64,000 nt of DNA, taken from Bacteroidales bacterium. Lineage in GTDB: Bacteria; Bacteroidota; Bacteroidia; Bacteroidales; CAIWKO01. Below, in pieces: positions 1-9,036 of this stretch. The first letter of the stretch is position 1. Each line of letters opens with the position of its first letter. The stretch spans positions 1 through 64,000 of the forward strand of contig JALOBU010000002.1 of NCBI GenBank assembly GCA_023228145.1, in the 5' to 3' direction. The notes under the pieces were generated by a model. The model searched no databases and was not told the origin of the DNA. It was given only the letters and a program-made list of their open reading frames with translations. A program made the translations under genes and the position numbers.

Positions 1-1
1 T

Positions 2-697
2 GCCAGCGTTGTGCTAAAGGATTTGGCAAGCAATGAAACTATCAATGTAAGAACTAATTCATACGGAGAAGTGCTTTTGCCTCTTGATCATAAAAGCATT
101 GGCGATAGTTTACGTTATCAACTTAATATAAGTAAAGAAGGTTATAAAACCAAAGAAACCGTAAATAAAAATGTTACCCTTCCAGGAGAGAATCTATTCA
201 GCGAATCACTTGAAAAGATTGAAGTATTTCCTGAGATAGTAAAGGTAATTGAAATAAACTCGATATTTTTTGATTTTGACAAATACAATATCCGACCCGA
301 TGCGGCCATTGAATTGGACAAAATTGTAAAAATTATGAATGAATATCCGAACATGGTAATCGAGTGCGGCTCACACACCGATTGTCGCGGAAGTTATGAT
401 TATAATATTAAATTATCTAAAAAAAGAGCTCAATCAACAGCAAATTATATTAAACAAAGAATTACAAATCCAAATAGAGTATCTGAAAATAGTTATGGAG
501 AATCAAAACTTATAAATAATTGTGATTGTGAGAATAATAAAATATCTAGTTGTAATGAAAAAGAACATCAGCTGAACCGGCGTACAGATTTCTTTAATAT
601 TCATTTTGTTGTGGGTAAAGACACGATAAATCCATTAAGTTTGGGAATAAAAATAATAAATAACTCCCCGTTATCAATTGAAATGGATAATAAATGA
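2..697 (+). CDS. OmpA/MotB-domain protein, 5' end outside window
   Basis: The reading frame is open to the left edge (codons GCC AGC GTT precede a GTG), so this is the C-terminal part of a longer gene. A carboxypeptidase-regulatory-like (CRD) segment (TNSYGEVLLPL, then KEGYKTKE) leads into an OmpA C-terminal peptidoglycan-binding domain: IFFDFDKYNIRPDA, the GSHTDCRG motif, and a helix of the KLSKKRAQSTANYI type. CRD followed by OmpA is the arrangement of PorE-like T9SS-associated proteins and related Bacteroidota surface proteins, so a periplasmic peptidoglycan-anchoring role is likely. The frame ends at a TGA at 695-697, but the same frame continues into a SPOR-like segment (next entry), so the gene has probably lost its C-terminus. 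The OmpA domain itself looks intact. Confidence 0.8.
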   Translation, partial: ASVVLKDLASNETINVRTNSYGEVLLPLDHKSIGDSLRYQLNISKEGYKTKETVNKNVTLPGENLFSESLEKIEVFPEIVKVIEINSIFFDFDKYNIRPDAAIELDKIVKIMNEYPNMVIECGSHTDCRGSYDYNIKLSKKRAQSTANYIKQRITNPNRVSENSYGESKLINNCDCENNKISSCNEKEHQLNRRTDFFNIHFVVGKDTINPLSLGIKIINNSPLSIEMDNK

Positions 698-981
698 GAA
701 ATATTATATCAAAACAACAAGCATGAATTCAGCAACAATGGTGACGTTTTATTCCATGTCCAAATATCATCAGGAAGCAGCATGCTGCCCCTTAATGGCT
801 ATTCTTTTAAGGGATTAAAAATATTTTTATGTATAAACATAACGGACTCTACAAATACACATGAGGAAAAACCAACGATTATAATGAAGCACAAATTATT
901 AAAAAACAATTACACAGCCGTGGATTTATAGACGCATTTATTGTTCCTTTTTATAAAAACAAAATAATAGGTATTCTTTAA
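698..981 (+). pseudogene. Decayed SPOR-like C-terminal tail of the OmpA-family gene
   Basis: After the TGA at 695-697 the same frame continues with readable protein (FSNNGDVLFHVQISSG, then LNGYSFKGLK). It shifts by one base in an A-run near 816-821 and resumes in the neighbouring frame from 829 as MYKHNGLYKYT, TGA at 862-864, then GKTNDYNEAQIIKKQL and GFIDAFIVPFYKNK to a TAA at 979-981. YKYT.G and A..KK.L...GF.DAFIV are typical of the SPOR-like tails of Bacteroidota OmpA-family proteins. Two in-frame TGAs plus a frameshift indicate a pseudogenised tail. A single sequencing error cannot explain all three lesions. Confidence 0.7.
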
Positions 982-1276
982 GCAAAAAAAAATTCAACAC
1001 AATTAGTCCTAAATCATTTCTGTTAGTATAATTTTACCAATCCTTTTAATACTGTTTCTTTTCAACTTTCACTTGAAGATTGTTTAGCATCTGGAGTTTC
1101 CTCAAAATTTAATCTGGGAATAAAGATAGTTGAAAAGTGTCGTATTTATGTCCAATTCGTGATTTAAACTGGTTGGGGCCGGCCCTGGAATGTTTTAGTA
1201 GTTCAAATATACCGTCAGCCATAGCGTAATTAAAGAAAGTTGGCACGCCAAATATCCTTTTTGAAAGGAAAAATAT
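982..1276. other. Intergenic stretch with no recognised gene
   Basis: No open frame with recognisable motifs was found on either strand. It lies between gene remnants and may be decayed coding DNA. It contains the only notably GC-rich patch of the area (GGGGCCGGCCC near 1179). Confidence 0.4.
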
Positions 1277-1435
1277 TTTTTGTACCATTACTTTTAATTT
1301 CAGCGGTACAAGGGTTCAGATATTGTAAGTTCCGGAGGATTATCCGAAACTTATTGCATCATCGCAATACTGGCAACACTAATTTTTTTCATCCTAGGAA
1401 TTGTAAGATTTAAGAGAATGGATGTACTGATATAA
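1277..1435 (+). pseudogene. Remnant of an ABC-2 type permease C-terminus
   Basis: One frame reads FLYHYF, TAA (1295-1297), then FQRYKGSDIVSSGGLSETY and a hydrophobic helix CIIAILATLIFFILGIVRF followed by KRMDVLI and TAA. A YF...R....G.GLSE motif, a last membrane helix, and a basic KRFxR-like tail are how ABC-2 permeases (YhhJ/DrrB type) end. There is an internal stop and no upstream open frame, so it is only a remnant. Recognition rests on pattern alone. Confidence 0.4.
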
Positions 1436-1502
1436 AACGCGGTCAACTCAGATGCAAAACCAGAATTGATTCCCCTCAAAAATAAACTGCAGCTTAGGGT
1501 TA

Positions 1503-1847
1503 TTAATTCGAAGTTCCAAAGCAATACACATCATAAATTTCAAAAATATGAATCGTTGTATCTATTTTGTATTTTATCTTCAGTTCATCAAGAAGCGGAT
1601 TCTTACCAAAAGCAAAGTCGGTGCCGCAATCAAGATACACTACTTTCCTGTCTGTTAAATTTATGTTCTGAATCTCATTTAGGCCTCTTACAGGATAAAT
1701 TTCTTCGCTGTTAAGCAGTTTCACGGTATTGTTATAATCCCTGAAATATGAAATGTTGTAGTAATAAGTGAACTCCCTGAAAGCATAATCGGGGGAAATA
1801 AATTCCCAAAAAATTCCATTCTTTGGTTCAATAAAAAATTTGTATTT
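1503..1847 (-). pseudogene. Truncated C-terminal copy of a GT39-like glycosyltransferase
   Basis: Read on the minus strand this is open for about 114 codons after a TAA at 1848-1850, without a convincing start. It contains SPDYAFREFTYYYN, YLDCGTDFAFGKNPLLDELK and IHIFEIYDVYCF. These match the last ~115 residues of the intact glycosyltransferase at 6075-7541 (SPDYYFREFSYSYN, FLDCATVFAFGSNPILDELK, IHIHQIYDIYCF). The membrane and catalytic parts are missing, so it is a relic of a paralogue. It has the same orientation as the intact gene. Confidence 0.7.
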
Positions 1848-1940
1848 TTACAATTTTTACAGAGATTTGGAACAAATTTGAAATAGAGAATTTAATAACA
1901 CTTATAAACATAAGAAACTTACAATCAAAATTTATAAACT

Positions 1941-4900
1941 ATGAAAACAAAAAAATTTTGTTTAACCTTATTGGGTGTAATCTTCCAAATAAATTTATTA
2001 CAGGCGACACCCACAATTTCAAATGTTATTGCTTACCCAGCCAATAATGTCTACTTGTATGATAAATTTGAAATAACTTTTACAATGAATAATTATTTAT
2101 TACCACATGATCCTGATGTAATTAATTCATATGGTGAGTTTTGGTCGCCAAGTGGAAAATATTACAAAGTATATGCATTTTATTATAAGGGTTATACAAA
2201 AACAGATTCAATTTGTTCTTGTGCTTATCCTGATAATTGTTATCCATGTGAAATACTTACAGAAAATGGAACTAATAATTGGAAAATCAGATTTACACCA
2301 AATGAGGCAGGAAACTGGTTATATAGAATTGTTGCAACTGATGCTTCCGGAAGTATTACTTATCCATCATCAAATTTCCGTTGCATACCATCAGCATACC
2401 CAGGTTTTATAGAAAAAGCAAATAATAAATTTTTGCATAGAACAACAGGAGAATTCTTTTTTCCTGTTGGACAAAATGTGGTATCGTATGGCACACCAAC
2501 ACCAACAGTTTATCCTTTCACTCTAACATTTGGAACAAACGAATATAAATATTATATTGACAATGCTGCGATTAATAATTCAAATTTCATTAGGATATGG
2601 TTGGATAACTACCCCGGAATGGCATTGGTTGGTAAGGATCTTACCACACAAGAATTTTACTTTGACTTATATAATCAGAAAGACGCATATCAACTGGATT
2701 TGATAATTAATTATGCGAAAACAAAAGGTGTCAATATTATGCTGTGTCTTTTTAATGTAGGATCGTGGGGTGATGGCAATCCATATACAGATTATAATCA
2801 CTGGACTGACGAAAATGCATTCAATTTACATAATAATTATAATAGTCCTATTTCAAACCCCTATCAATTTTTTTCAAATGCCACAGCAATTGATAAAACA
2901 AAAAACCTTTTAAAATATATAGTGTCAAGATGGGGGTATGCCACAAATATTGTTGCCTGGGAATTATGGAATGAATTTAATGAATTTGTTAATGCTAATA
3001 GTTACCTTTATGAAGCACCTCCTCCCACTTTTGAAACTGACTTACTAAATTGGCATGATATGATGTACAAATATATTAAAAGCATTGACCCCTATAAGCA
3101 TTTGATAACAACATCTGTTTCCGGAGGATTAACAACTTCAAACCAATCAATATTTTCTGCTATGGATTTTACACAGTCACATGTGTATAAGGATCCTGTT
3201 GATAGTAATAACTATTGGGATGACTTTCAGAACGACTTCTATGAACAAACTTTTCAACTTGAACTAGTTCAAATAAATAAACCTATTTTTACTGGAGAGT
3301 GGGGTTTTACTGATCCTGAAGATTGGAATCAATATGATCCAAATGGATTTGAATTACATAATTCTTTATGGTCATCTGCATTTTCAACTGCACTTGGCTC
3401 TGCATCTAATTGGTGGTGGGATAGTTATATTAAACCAAATAATTTATTTAATCGTTATAAGCCAATATCTGTATTTATGAATTCATTGCCAACACCTTCT
3501 GACTTATTTATTTCGGATAGAATAACAGATGAAAATTATTTGGACATAAATGGTTTGCGCACCTATTATATGCATAATACAAATTTTGATACAATTTATG
3601 GGTGGACACAAGATGTTAATTTTTATTTCAGAAAGCTTCACGAAACTCCAGAAGGTGACGAATACTTACAAACACTTAATCCTGTTTATAAGCCCGACCC
3701 ATCTTCATTAAATAATGAAATTGCAATTATTGATGTTGATCCCATTCAAAACAATAAGATATATATAGTAAAATGGTATAGTTCTGAAACCGGGATGTTA
3801 TTTGAAACAAATTCTGTTATATGTAGTAATAATCAAATAAAAATATATATACCTATAGCTTTAAGAACTAGTACATTTGGAGATGCTGTTTTTGCAATAT
3901 ATTTAGATTGCGATAGGTATTTTTGGAGAGAGGGTGTGTTGAGCTACAATACATATCAGAATGTATCTGGAAATATTGTTTGCAATAAAACGACCGGGCA
4001 AGTATTTTACAAAACAATTGATGGGAAAATACATTCCATGTGGTGGGATCAAAATTCCAATACTTGGCAATGGTCTGAGTTAAATAATACAGGGAATAAC
4101 GTAGCTGGTGATTTAGCCATTTCGCAAGATGGTAGCCAAGTATTTTATAGAACTACAGATAATAAATTAAACTCTATTTGGTACAACACAAATATACCAG
4201 ATTGGCAGTGGTCAGACCTTAATCAGGTTGAAAACGGAAATGTAAAAGGCCCTATCGCCGTAGGCCCTAATGGTGAGGTTTTCTATAGAACTCTTAGTAA
4301 TAAATTAAACAAAATCTGGCGAAACCCAACTAATAATATATGGCAGAGGACCGATTTAAATAATGCAGCTGGTAATAATGTTGGTGATGCAATGGCGGTA
4401 TCATCAAACTGTCAAGTATTTTACAAAACACTAGATAATAAACTGAATAATATTTGGTTTAATACAAGATCTAATTTGTGGATTTGTTCAAACTTAAATA
4501 ATGCTGCAAATGGAAATGTTTGCGGGAATATAACAATAACCCCTAATGGTCAGGTTTTTTATCGAACTTGTACTTATAAGATAAATAATATCTGGTGGGA
4601 TCCGTCAACTAAAATATGGAATTGGTCGGGATTAGATAATGCTGCAAATTATGTTGCAGGAGATTTAATGGCGGACAATGTTGGGAAGGTATTTTACAGA
4701 AATACTAGTTCAAATATTAACTGCATTTACTGGGATAATACCTGGCATTGGTCGGAGTTAGATAACTCAACAAGTAACAATGTTTATTCGGGCAACATTG
4801 CAACAGACAATAATGGCAATGTTTTTTTCAGAGGTACTGATAATTTAGTTCATAGGCTTTATTACAATAGTCAATGCTATTACATTCCCTCAACAAATTT

Positions 4901-5204
4901 CCTAAAAAATACTTCTGATGATTCAAACTTATTAGAAAACACATATATTGATAAGATCGATAATGATAATAACATTATTATCTATCCGAATCCCACGGAT
5001 AATATAATTAATATTATATCGAATGAAAACATAAATAATCTATACTTGTATAGTTTTGATGGCAGATTAATAAAAGAAATAAATAATATAAATGTAAGTG
5101 AAACTTTGATAGACGTTTCCGGGCAAAATGATGGTATTTATTTTATAAAAGTATATCTTGCGAATGGTCAAATTATAAATAGTAAAATAATTATTAACCA
5201 TTAA
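1941..5204 (+). CDS. Secreted glycoside-hydrolase-like protein with tectonin-like propeller and T9SS type A domain
   Basis: This 1087-residue protein has a signal peptide (1-22, cut after LLQA). Residues ~25-130 form a DUF5060-like beta sandwich (FEITFTMNN, EAGNWLYRIVATD). Residues ~160-520 form a cellulase-like TIM barrel with WELWNE (acid/base candidate E345) and FTGEWGF (nucleophile candidate E453), as in clan GH-A (GH5/GH39-like; DUF4038 relatives). From ~660 to 985 there are seven repeats of ~48 residues with VFYRT.DNKLNxIWW and WxWSxLN, a tectonin/fucolectin-like seven-bladed propeller likely to bind glycans. The C-terminus (~1010-1087, IIIYPNPTDN and a final KIIINH) is a T9SS type A sorting domain. 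The substrate is unknown. The downstream FkbM gene begins 12 bp after the stop. Confidence 0.75.
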   Translation: MKTKKFCLTLLGVIFQINLLQATPTISNVIAYPANNVYLYDKFEITFTMNNYLLPHDPDVINSYGEFWSPSGKYYKVYAFYYKGYTKTDSICSCAYPDNCYPCEILTENGTNNWKIRFTPNEAGNWLYRIVATDASGSITYPSSNFRCIPSAYPGFIEKANNKFLHRTTGEFFFPVGQNVVSYGTPTPTVYPFTLTFGTNEYKYYIDNAAINNSNFIRIWLDNYPGMALVGKDLTTQEFYFDLYNQKDAYQLDLIINYAKTKGVNIMLCLFNVGSWGDGNPYTDYNHWTDENAFNLHNNYNSPISNPYQFFSNATAIDKTKNLLKYIVSRWGYATNIVAWELWNEFNEFVNANSYLYEAPPPTFETDLLNWHDMMYKYIKSIDPYKHLITTSVSGGLTTSNQSIFSAMDFTQSHVYKDPVDSNNYWDDFQNDFYEQTFQLELVQINKPIFTGEWGFTDPEDWNQYDPNGFELHNSLWSSAFSTALGSASNWWWDSYIKPNNLFNRYKPISVFMNSLPTPSDLFISDRITDENYLDINGLRTYYMHNTNFDTIYGWTQDVNFYFRKLHETPEGDEYLQTLNPVYKPDPSSLNNEIAIIDVDPIQNNKIYIVKWYSSETGMLFETNSVICSNNQIKIYIPIALRTSTFGDAVFAIYLDCDRYFWREGVLSYNTYQNVSGNIVCNKTTGQVFYKTIDGKIHSMWWDQNSNTWQWSELNNTGNNVAGDLAISQDGSQVFYRTTDNKLNSIWYNTNIPDWQWSDLNQVENGNVKGPIAVGPNGEVFYRTLSNKLNKIWRNPTNNIWQRTDLNNAAGNNVGDAMAVSSNCQVFYKTLDNKLNNIWFNTRSNLWICSNLNNAANGNVCGNITITPNGQVFYRTCTYKINNIWWDPSTKIWNWSGLDNAANYVAGDLMADNVGKVFYRNTSSNINCIYWDNTWHWSELDNSTSNNVYSGNIATDNNGNVFFRGTDNLVHRLYYNSQCYYIPSTNFLKNTSDDSNLLENTYIDKIDNDNNIIIYPNPTDNIINIISNENINNLYLYSFDGRLIKEINNINVSETLIDVSGQNDGIYFIKVYLANGQIINSKIIINH

Positions 5205-5216
5205 AATTAATTTGTT

Positions 5217-5966
5217 TTGAACATTTTTAAAGACACTCTCAGAGAGGTATTAATTTCTCTTCATTTAGATTTAACAAAAAATCTAAAATACGACAGACTT
5301 ACAAGGAAAATATTAAAAAAATGCCTTAAAAGAAACTATAATTGCGTTGATATTGGCTGTCATAAAGGTGAAATATTAAATTTAATGCTAAAATATGCAC
5401 CTGGTGGAAAGCATTACGCTTTTGAACCTATACCTTATCTATTTAATGAATTAGTAAATAAGTATAAGAATAAATCTAAAATTTATCCATATGCACTTTC
5501 CGACAATAATGGAGAAAGTACTTTTCAACTCGTCAAGAACGCACCTGCTTACAGTGGTATAAAAAGAAGGCGATATGATATAAAAAATCCTGTTATTGAA
5601 GAAATAAAAGTAGAATTAAAAACCCTTGACGAAGTTATTTCTTCAGCCGAAAAAATCCATTTTATTAAAATTGACGTTGAAGGTGGCGAATTCGGAGTAA
5701 TAAAAGGCGCCAAAAATTTATTAATAAAAAACAAACCTTTTATTTTATTTGAATGTGGTAAAGGTGCGAGTGACTATTACGGAACAAACCCATTGGATTT
5801 ATACAATTTTATTTCCAAAGAAATTGGATTAAAAATATACACTCTTAAATCATTTGTTACAAATCAACAGCATTTGAGCCTTGTTGAATTTGAAAATTAT
5901 TTTAACACTAACGAGGAATATTACTTTATAGCTGCCTTTAATGATGATTCTTTATATCAACAGTAG
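5217..5966 (+). CDS. FkbM family SAM-dependent methyltransferase
   Basis: A 249-residue protein of the FkbM family. The SAM-binding motif DIGCHKGE is at residues 45-52, followed by YAFEPIPYLFNEL and the family hallmark HFIKIDVEGGEFGVIKGAKNLL, then FILFECGKG. FkbM enzymes O-methylate sugars or small molecules, and in Bacteroidota they commonly sit in surface-glycan or glycoprotein loci. The likely start is TTG at 5217, 12 bp after the preceding glycoside-hydrolase gene, because no in-frame ATG precedes motif I. The position next to a secreted carbohydrate-active protein and a GT39-like transferase suggests glycan modification, but the substrate is unknown. Confidence 0.85.
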   Translation: MNIFKDTLREVLISLHLDLTKNLKYDRLTRKILKKCLKRNYNCVDIGCHKGEILNLMLKYAPGGKHYAFEPIPYLFNELVNKYKNKSKIYPYALSDNNGESTFQLVKNAPAYSGIKRRRYDIKNPVIEEIKVELKTLDEVISSAEKIHFIKIDVEGGEFGVIKGAKNLLIKNKPFILFECGKGASDYYGTNPLDLYNFISKEIGLKIYTLKSFVTNQQHLSLVEFENYFNTNEEYYFIAAFNDDSLYQQ

Positions 5967-6074
5967 TAAGCTTTTCAGGGACAGTAATTTGATTTGTAAT
6001 ATTTTATTTGTTTTTATAACTAATCGTGTCCAGTCAATTACGGGGCCGGATCAATTTTTCATTATCTCTGCACT

Positions 6075-7541
6075 TTAATTATTTGTTGAGAAACAGTATA
6101 TATCATAAATTTGATGTATATGAATTAGTGTATCCAGTTTGGTTTTAGTTTTCAATTCATCCAGTATAGGGTTTGAACCAAAGGCAAAAACTGTAGCACA
6201 GTCTAAAAAAGCAATCTTTTTGCTTTCCAGTTTTTCCTTCGGGATTTTATCAATAGTATTTGCCGGGAAAATATTCTCTCTGTTCAAGTATGATATTGTG
6301 TTTCTGTAATCTTTAAAAAAATCTAAATTATAACTGTAAGAAAACTCACGAAAATAATAATCCGGAGATATTATCAAGGGCATTTCGGGGTTTTGCTTTT
6401 TAAGAGTTTGAACCGTGAAAACAAGTTCTTTAACATTTCTATTATTATCAGGATATAACGTGAAATTATATAACATTACAATAATAACAATCACAAGGCT
6501 AAGATACCTTAATAATTTCTTATCTGTCCATTGAAAAAATATAATACTTATTAATAAATATAAGCTTATGCTTGTATAGAGAATATAACGGTCGAGAAAC
6601 ATGGGGGCATAAAAAGAAAGGCAGAACATTAATAAATAAGGACACACGAAAAATATAAAAACAATTTTGCTGTAAATATTTTTTATAAATGATAAAAATG
6701 AAGATTTAAATCTGCCTTCTTTAATCTGTAACGCAACTATGAGCACTATCATAATAATTAAAGCAATAGTTGTGAATTTTGAATTTAAAAAACGATTTAT
6801 ATTCCCATATAATTCAGACCATTCAGGTTTTTTAAGCCATGTTCCATGCATAATTGAAACAGAAATTCTATTGATAAAAATTATAATATTGGGAATATAG
6901 GTAATTAATAAAGCTAAAATAACAAAGGCAAACCTTATTAATATTTTTCTGCTTTGAGGAATAATAAAAACACAGAATATTTCTGTAACAATCACAAAAA
7001 AGCCAAAATAGTGGGAATAAATTAAAAGAGCATTTGTAATGAAAAGCCATATATAATTTTTTTTCTTTTCAGGTTTATCAATAATTGACATAAATAAAAA
7101 CAAACTCAGTGAAGTAAAAAACACAAAAATGGGATAAACCCGCGCTTCGTGAGAAAAATATATATGAAAATAGGATGCTGTATATATCAATGAACTAAAC
7201 AATCCAGTATAAGCAGAGAAAAATTTCTTTCCAGTTAAAAAAATAACCACAACAGTTAAAGAACTGAACAACAAAGAAATAAAACGAACAGAAAATGCAC
7301 CTAAACCAAAAATCTTAATCCAATAATGTAAAAGAACAAAATGCAATGCCGGGTTATTTTCAGTTGCCAGCATTTTAAATATTGACCGTACATCCATTTG
7401 AGCATAAAAGATACTGAAAGGTTCGTCATTGGCAATATCATTTTCTGATATGCCTATTATTTTTATTATAAAATTCAATAGAAATAAAAAAAGTGATATT
7501 ATCAGGGTTTTGTATTTTTCAAAAAGACCGGGTACTTTCAT
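6075..7541 (-). CDS. GT39/ArnT-like integral membrane glycosyltransferase
   Basis: A protein of about 488 residues with some ten hydrophobic membrane helices. The first exported loop carries NDEPFS (an acidic D-E pair near residues 39-40) and ENNPALHFVLLHYW, the pattern of GT-C enzymes of the dolichyl-phosphate-mannose:protein mannosyltransferase/ArnT superfamily. These move a sugar from a polyprenyl-phosphate donor to an acceptor outside the inner membrane. A soluble C-terminal segment (SPDYYFREF, FLDCATVFAFG) follows. A GTG at 7547 overlaps the stop of the upstream gene (GTGA); I chose the ATG two codons inside. It is last in a minus-strand run starting at rarA. A truncated copy of its 3' end lies at 1503-1847. 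Confidence 0.8.
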   Translation of the reverse strand: MKVPGLFEKYKTLIISLFLFLLNFIIKIIGISENDIANDEPFSIFYAQMDVRSIFKMLATENNPALHFVLLHYWIKIFGLGAFSVRFISLLFSSLTVVVIFLTGKKFFSAYTGLFSSLIYTASYFHIYFSHEARVYPIFVFFTSLSLFLFMSIIDKPEKKKNYIWLFITNALLIYSHYFGFFVIVTEIFCVFIIPQSRKILIRFAFVILALLITYIPNIIIFINRISVSIMHGTWLKKPEWSELYGNINRFLNSKFTTIALIIMIVLIVALQIKEGRFKSSFLSFIKNIYSKIVFIFFVCPYLLMFCLSFYAPMFLDRYILYTSISLYLLISIIFFQWTDKKLLRYLSLVIVIIVMLYNFTLYPDNNRNVKELVFTVQTLKKQNPEMPLIISPDYYFREFSYSYNLDFFKDYRNTISYLNRENIFPANTIDKIPKEKLESKKIAFLDCATVFAFGSNPILDELKTKTKLDTLIHIHQIYDIYCFSTNN

Positions 7542-7543
7542 AA

Positions 7544-9034
7544 TCACCTGCTATTCTTGACTAACTTAATAGAAATGCGTTTTGTTTCATTGGTTACAGT
7601 AACAATATACAAGCCTGAAGCTTCTTTTGTCAGGTCAATAGTGTATTTACCATAACTTTCCGAAGCAATATTATCTGTTAGTATTTTTCTGCCCATAACA
7701 TCTGAAACATCAATTATTGCCTTTTCAAAATTATCATCCATTCCAAAATGCAAGTAGAATATACCATCGGAACAAGTTGGGCTGATATAATATTTTCCCT
7801 TGTTATTACTATTTTCATTTATTTGTTCATCTACACCTAATATATGCTGTATGTTGGGATTAAAACTGCAGTCATTGCCGAATTTCAGCACATACATATT
7901 GACAATTCCTATTCCTAAACCTTCAGCTTCACCAATGATTATATAACCGCCATCGCTGGTTTGTGAGGCGTAATATCCCGCATCGTCAGCAAAAGAGCCA
8001 GCTGTCAGACTGCATTTGAAATCTACAAAGTCACCCATTACTGCAATACTCAATTCTTTACCTCCGTTACCGGCACCCGTTGTATATCCGGTAATCAGGT
8101 ATCTTGCAGAATCATCAATGTTTACATGGTATGATACATCATCACCGGGGCCTATAGTCCAGAATTCAGGAAGTTTCCACACATAGTTGCCATTTTTATC
8201 GTATCTCATCAGCCAGGATTCATGTTCAACGGCGTCATAACTCATGGTAGAGCCTACAAAAACAAAACCCGTATCCGGTGTTTGTTTTATTGAATATATA
8301 ATATCTTCTTTATCCTCACCGTATGTCTTTGTCCACAAGGTATCGCCATTCACATCAAGATTAAGAAGATAGCCGTCGAAACTGCCATAACCAAAACTAT
8401 TGGTAGCTCCTCCTATCAGGTAGGTGCTATCGAACATTATTTCCAGAGATGTTGCATAATCGGAACTATCACCACCGAAAGTTTTTGTCCAGATGGTGTC
8501 TCCATCAGAAGTGGTTTTTACTATGTACATATTCTCGTTAGCAGCACCGTAACTATATGTCAGGCCGGCAATAAGATATGCATTGTCTTTGGTTTCTATT
8601 ACAGCATTGGCAATATCCCATCCATCCCCGCCGATTGATTTCTCCCAGATTATGTTGGCATTGGAGTCGGTCTTCATAAGCAGCATATCATAGCCTTTGT
8701 CCGGATTTTCAAGGGTAAGCCCTGCTATCAGATATCCTTTGTCTGTCGTGCGAATAAAATCATTAGCCCAATACAATGACTGGCCCCCCAACGATTTTTG
8801 AAAAACAAGTAAGCCTGTTGAATCAATACGGAGCATAGCGATGTTTGAGTTTCCTGTGTTTGAAGTCACATTGCCCATTATCATAAAACCTTTATCTCCT
8901 GTTTCAATAATCCGCCTTCCATAGTTGTAAGGCATATTTCCATAGGTATAATTAAATTTTATATTTTGTGCCTGGCTAATAATAAAACAACACATAAAAT
9001 AAAATACTAACAATGTCCTGAAAAAATATTTCAT
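7544..9034 (-). CDS. Secreted beta-propeller-like protein with T9SS type A domain
   Basis: A 496-residue protein with a signal peptide (LLVFYFMCCFIISQAQ). The body has about seven repeats of the type GYLIAGLT...MLLMKTDSNANIIWEKSIGG.GWDIANAV, i.e. delta-60/SBBP-like strands that build a beta propeller. Residues ~415-496 carry a T9SS sorting domain (GKYYISPTCSDGIFYLHF, YTIDLTKEASGLYIVTV, ISIKLVKNS). It should be secreted through T9SS and held at the surface; no enzymatic motif is seen. Its stop overlaps the region of the downstream glycosyltransferase start, and a barrel-protein gene ends 2 bp upstream, so it is operonic. Confidence 0.75.
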   Translation of the reverse strand: MKYFFRTLLVFYFMCCFIISQAQNIKFNYTYGNMPYNYGRRIIETGDKGFMIMGNVTSNTGNSNIAMLRIDSTGLLVFQKSLGGQSLYWANDFIRTTDKGYLIAGLTLENPDKGYDMLLMKTDSNANIIWEKSIGGDGWDIANAVIETKDNAYLIAGLTYSYGAANENMYIVKTTSDGDTIWTKTFGGDSSDYATSLEIMFDSTYLIGGATNSFGYGSFDGYLLNLDVNGDTLWTKTYGEDKEDIIYSIKQTPDTGFVFVGSTMSYDAVEHESWLMRYDKNGNYVWKLPEFWTIGPGDDVSYHVNIDDSARYLITGYTTGAGNGGKELSIAVMGDFVDFKCSLTAGSFADDAGYYASQTSDGGYIIIGEAEGLGIGIVNMYVLKFGNDCSFNPNIQHILGVDEQINENSNNKGKYYISPTCSDGIFYLHFGMDDNFEKAIIDVSDVMGRKILTDNIASESYGKYTIDLTKEASGLYIVTVTNETKRISIKLVKNSR

Positions 9035-9036
9035 AC

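Noticed and set aside
695..864. TGA recoding (selenocysteine, tryptophan or other) in the OmpA gene
   Set aside because: TGA is a normal stop in several genes here (citDE, btuB and others with ATGA overlaps), no SECIS-like element was seen, and there is also a frameshift.
2131..2412. Plus-strand frame inside the glycoside-hydrolase gene
   Set aside because: Out-of-frame shadow with no protein features.
3913..4890. DNA-level tandem repeats or CRISPR-like array
   Set aside because: The periodicity is the 48-residue protein repeat of the propeller; DNA copies are diverged and there are no constant repeats with unique spacers.
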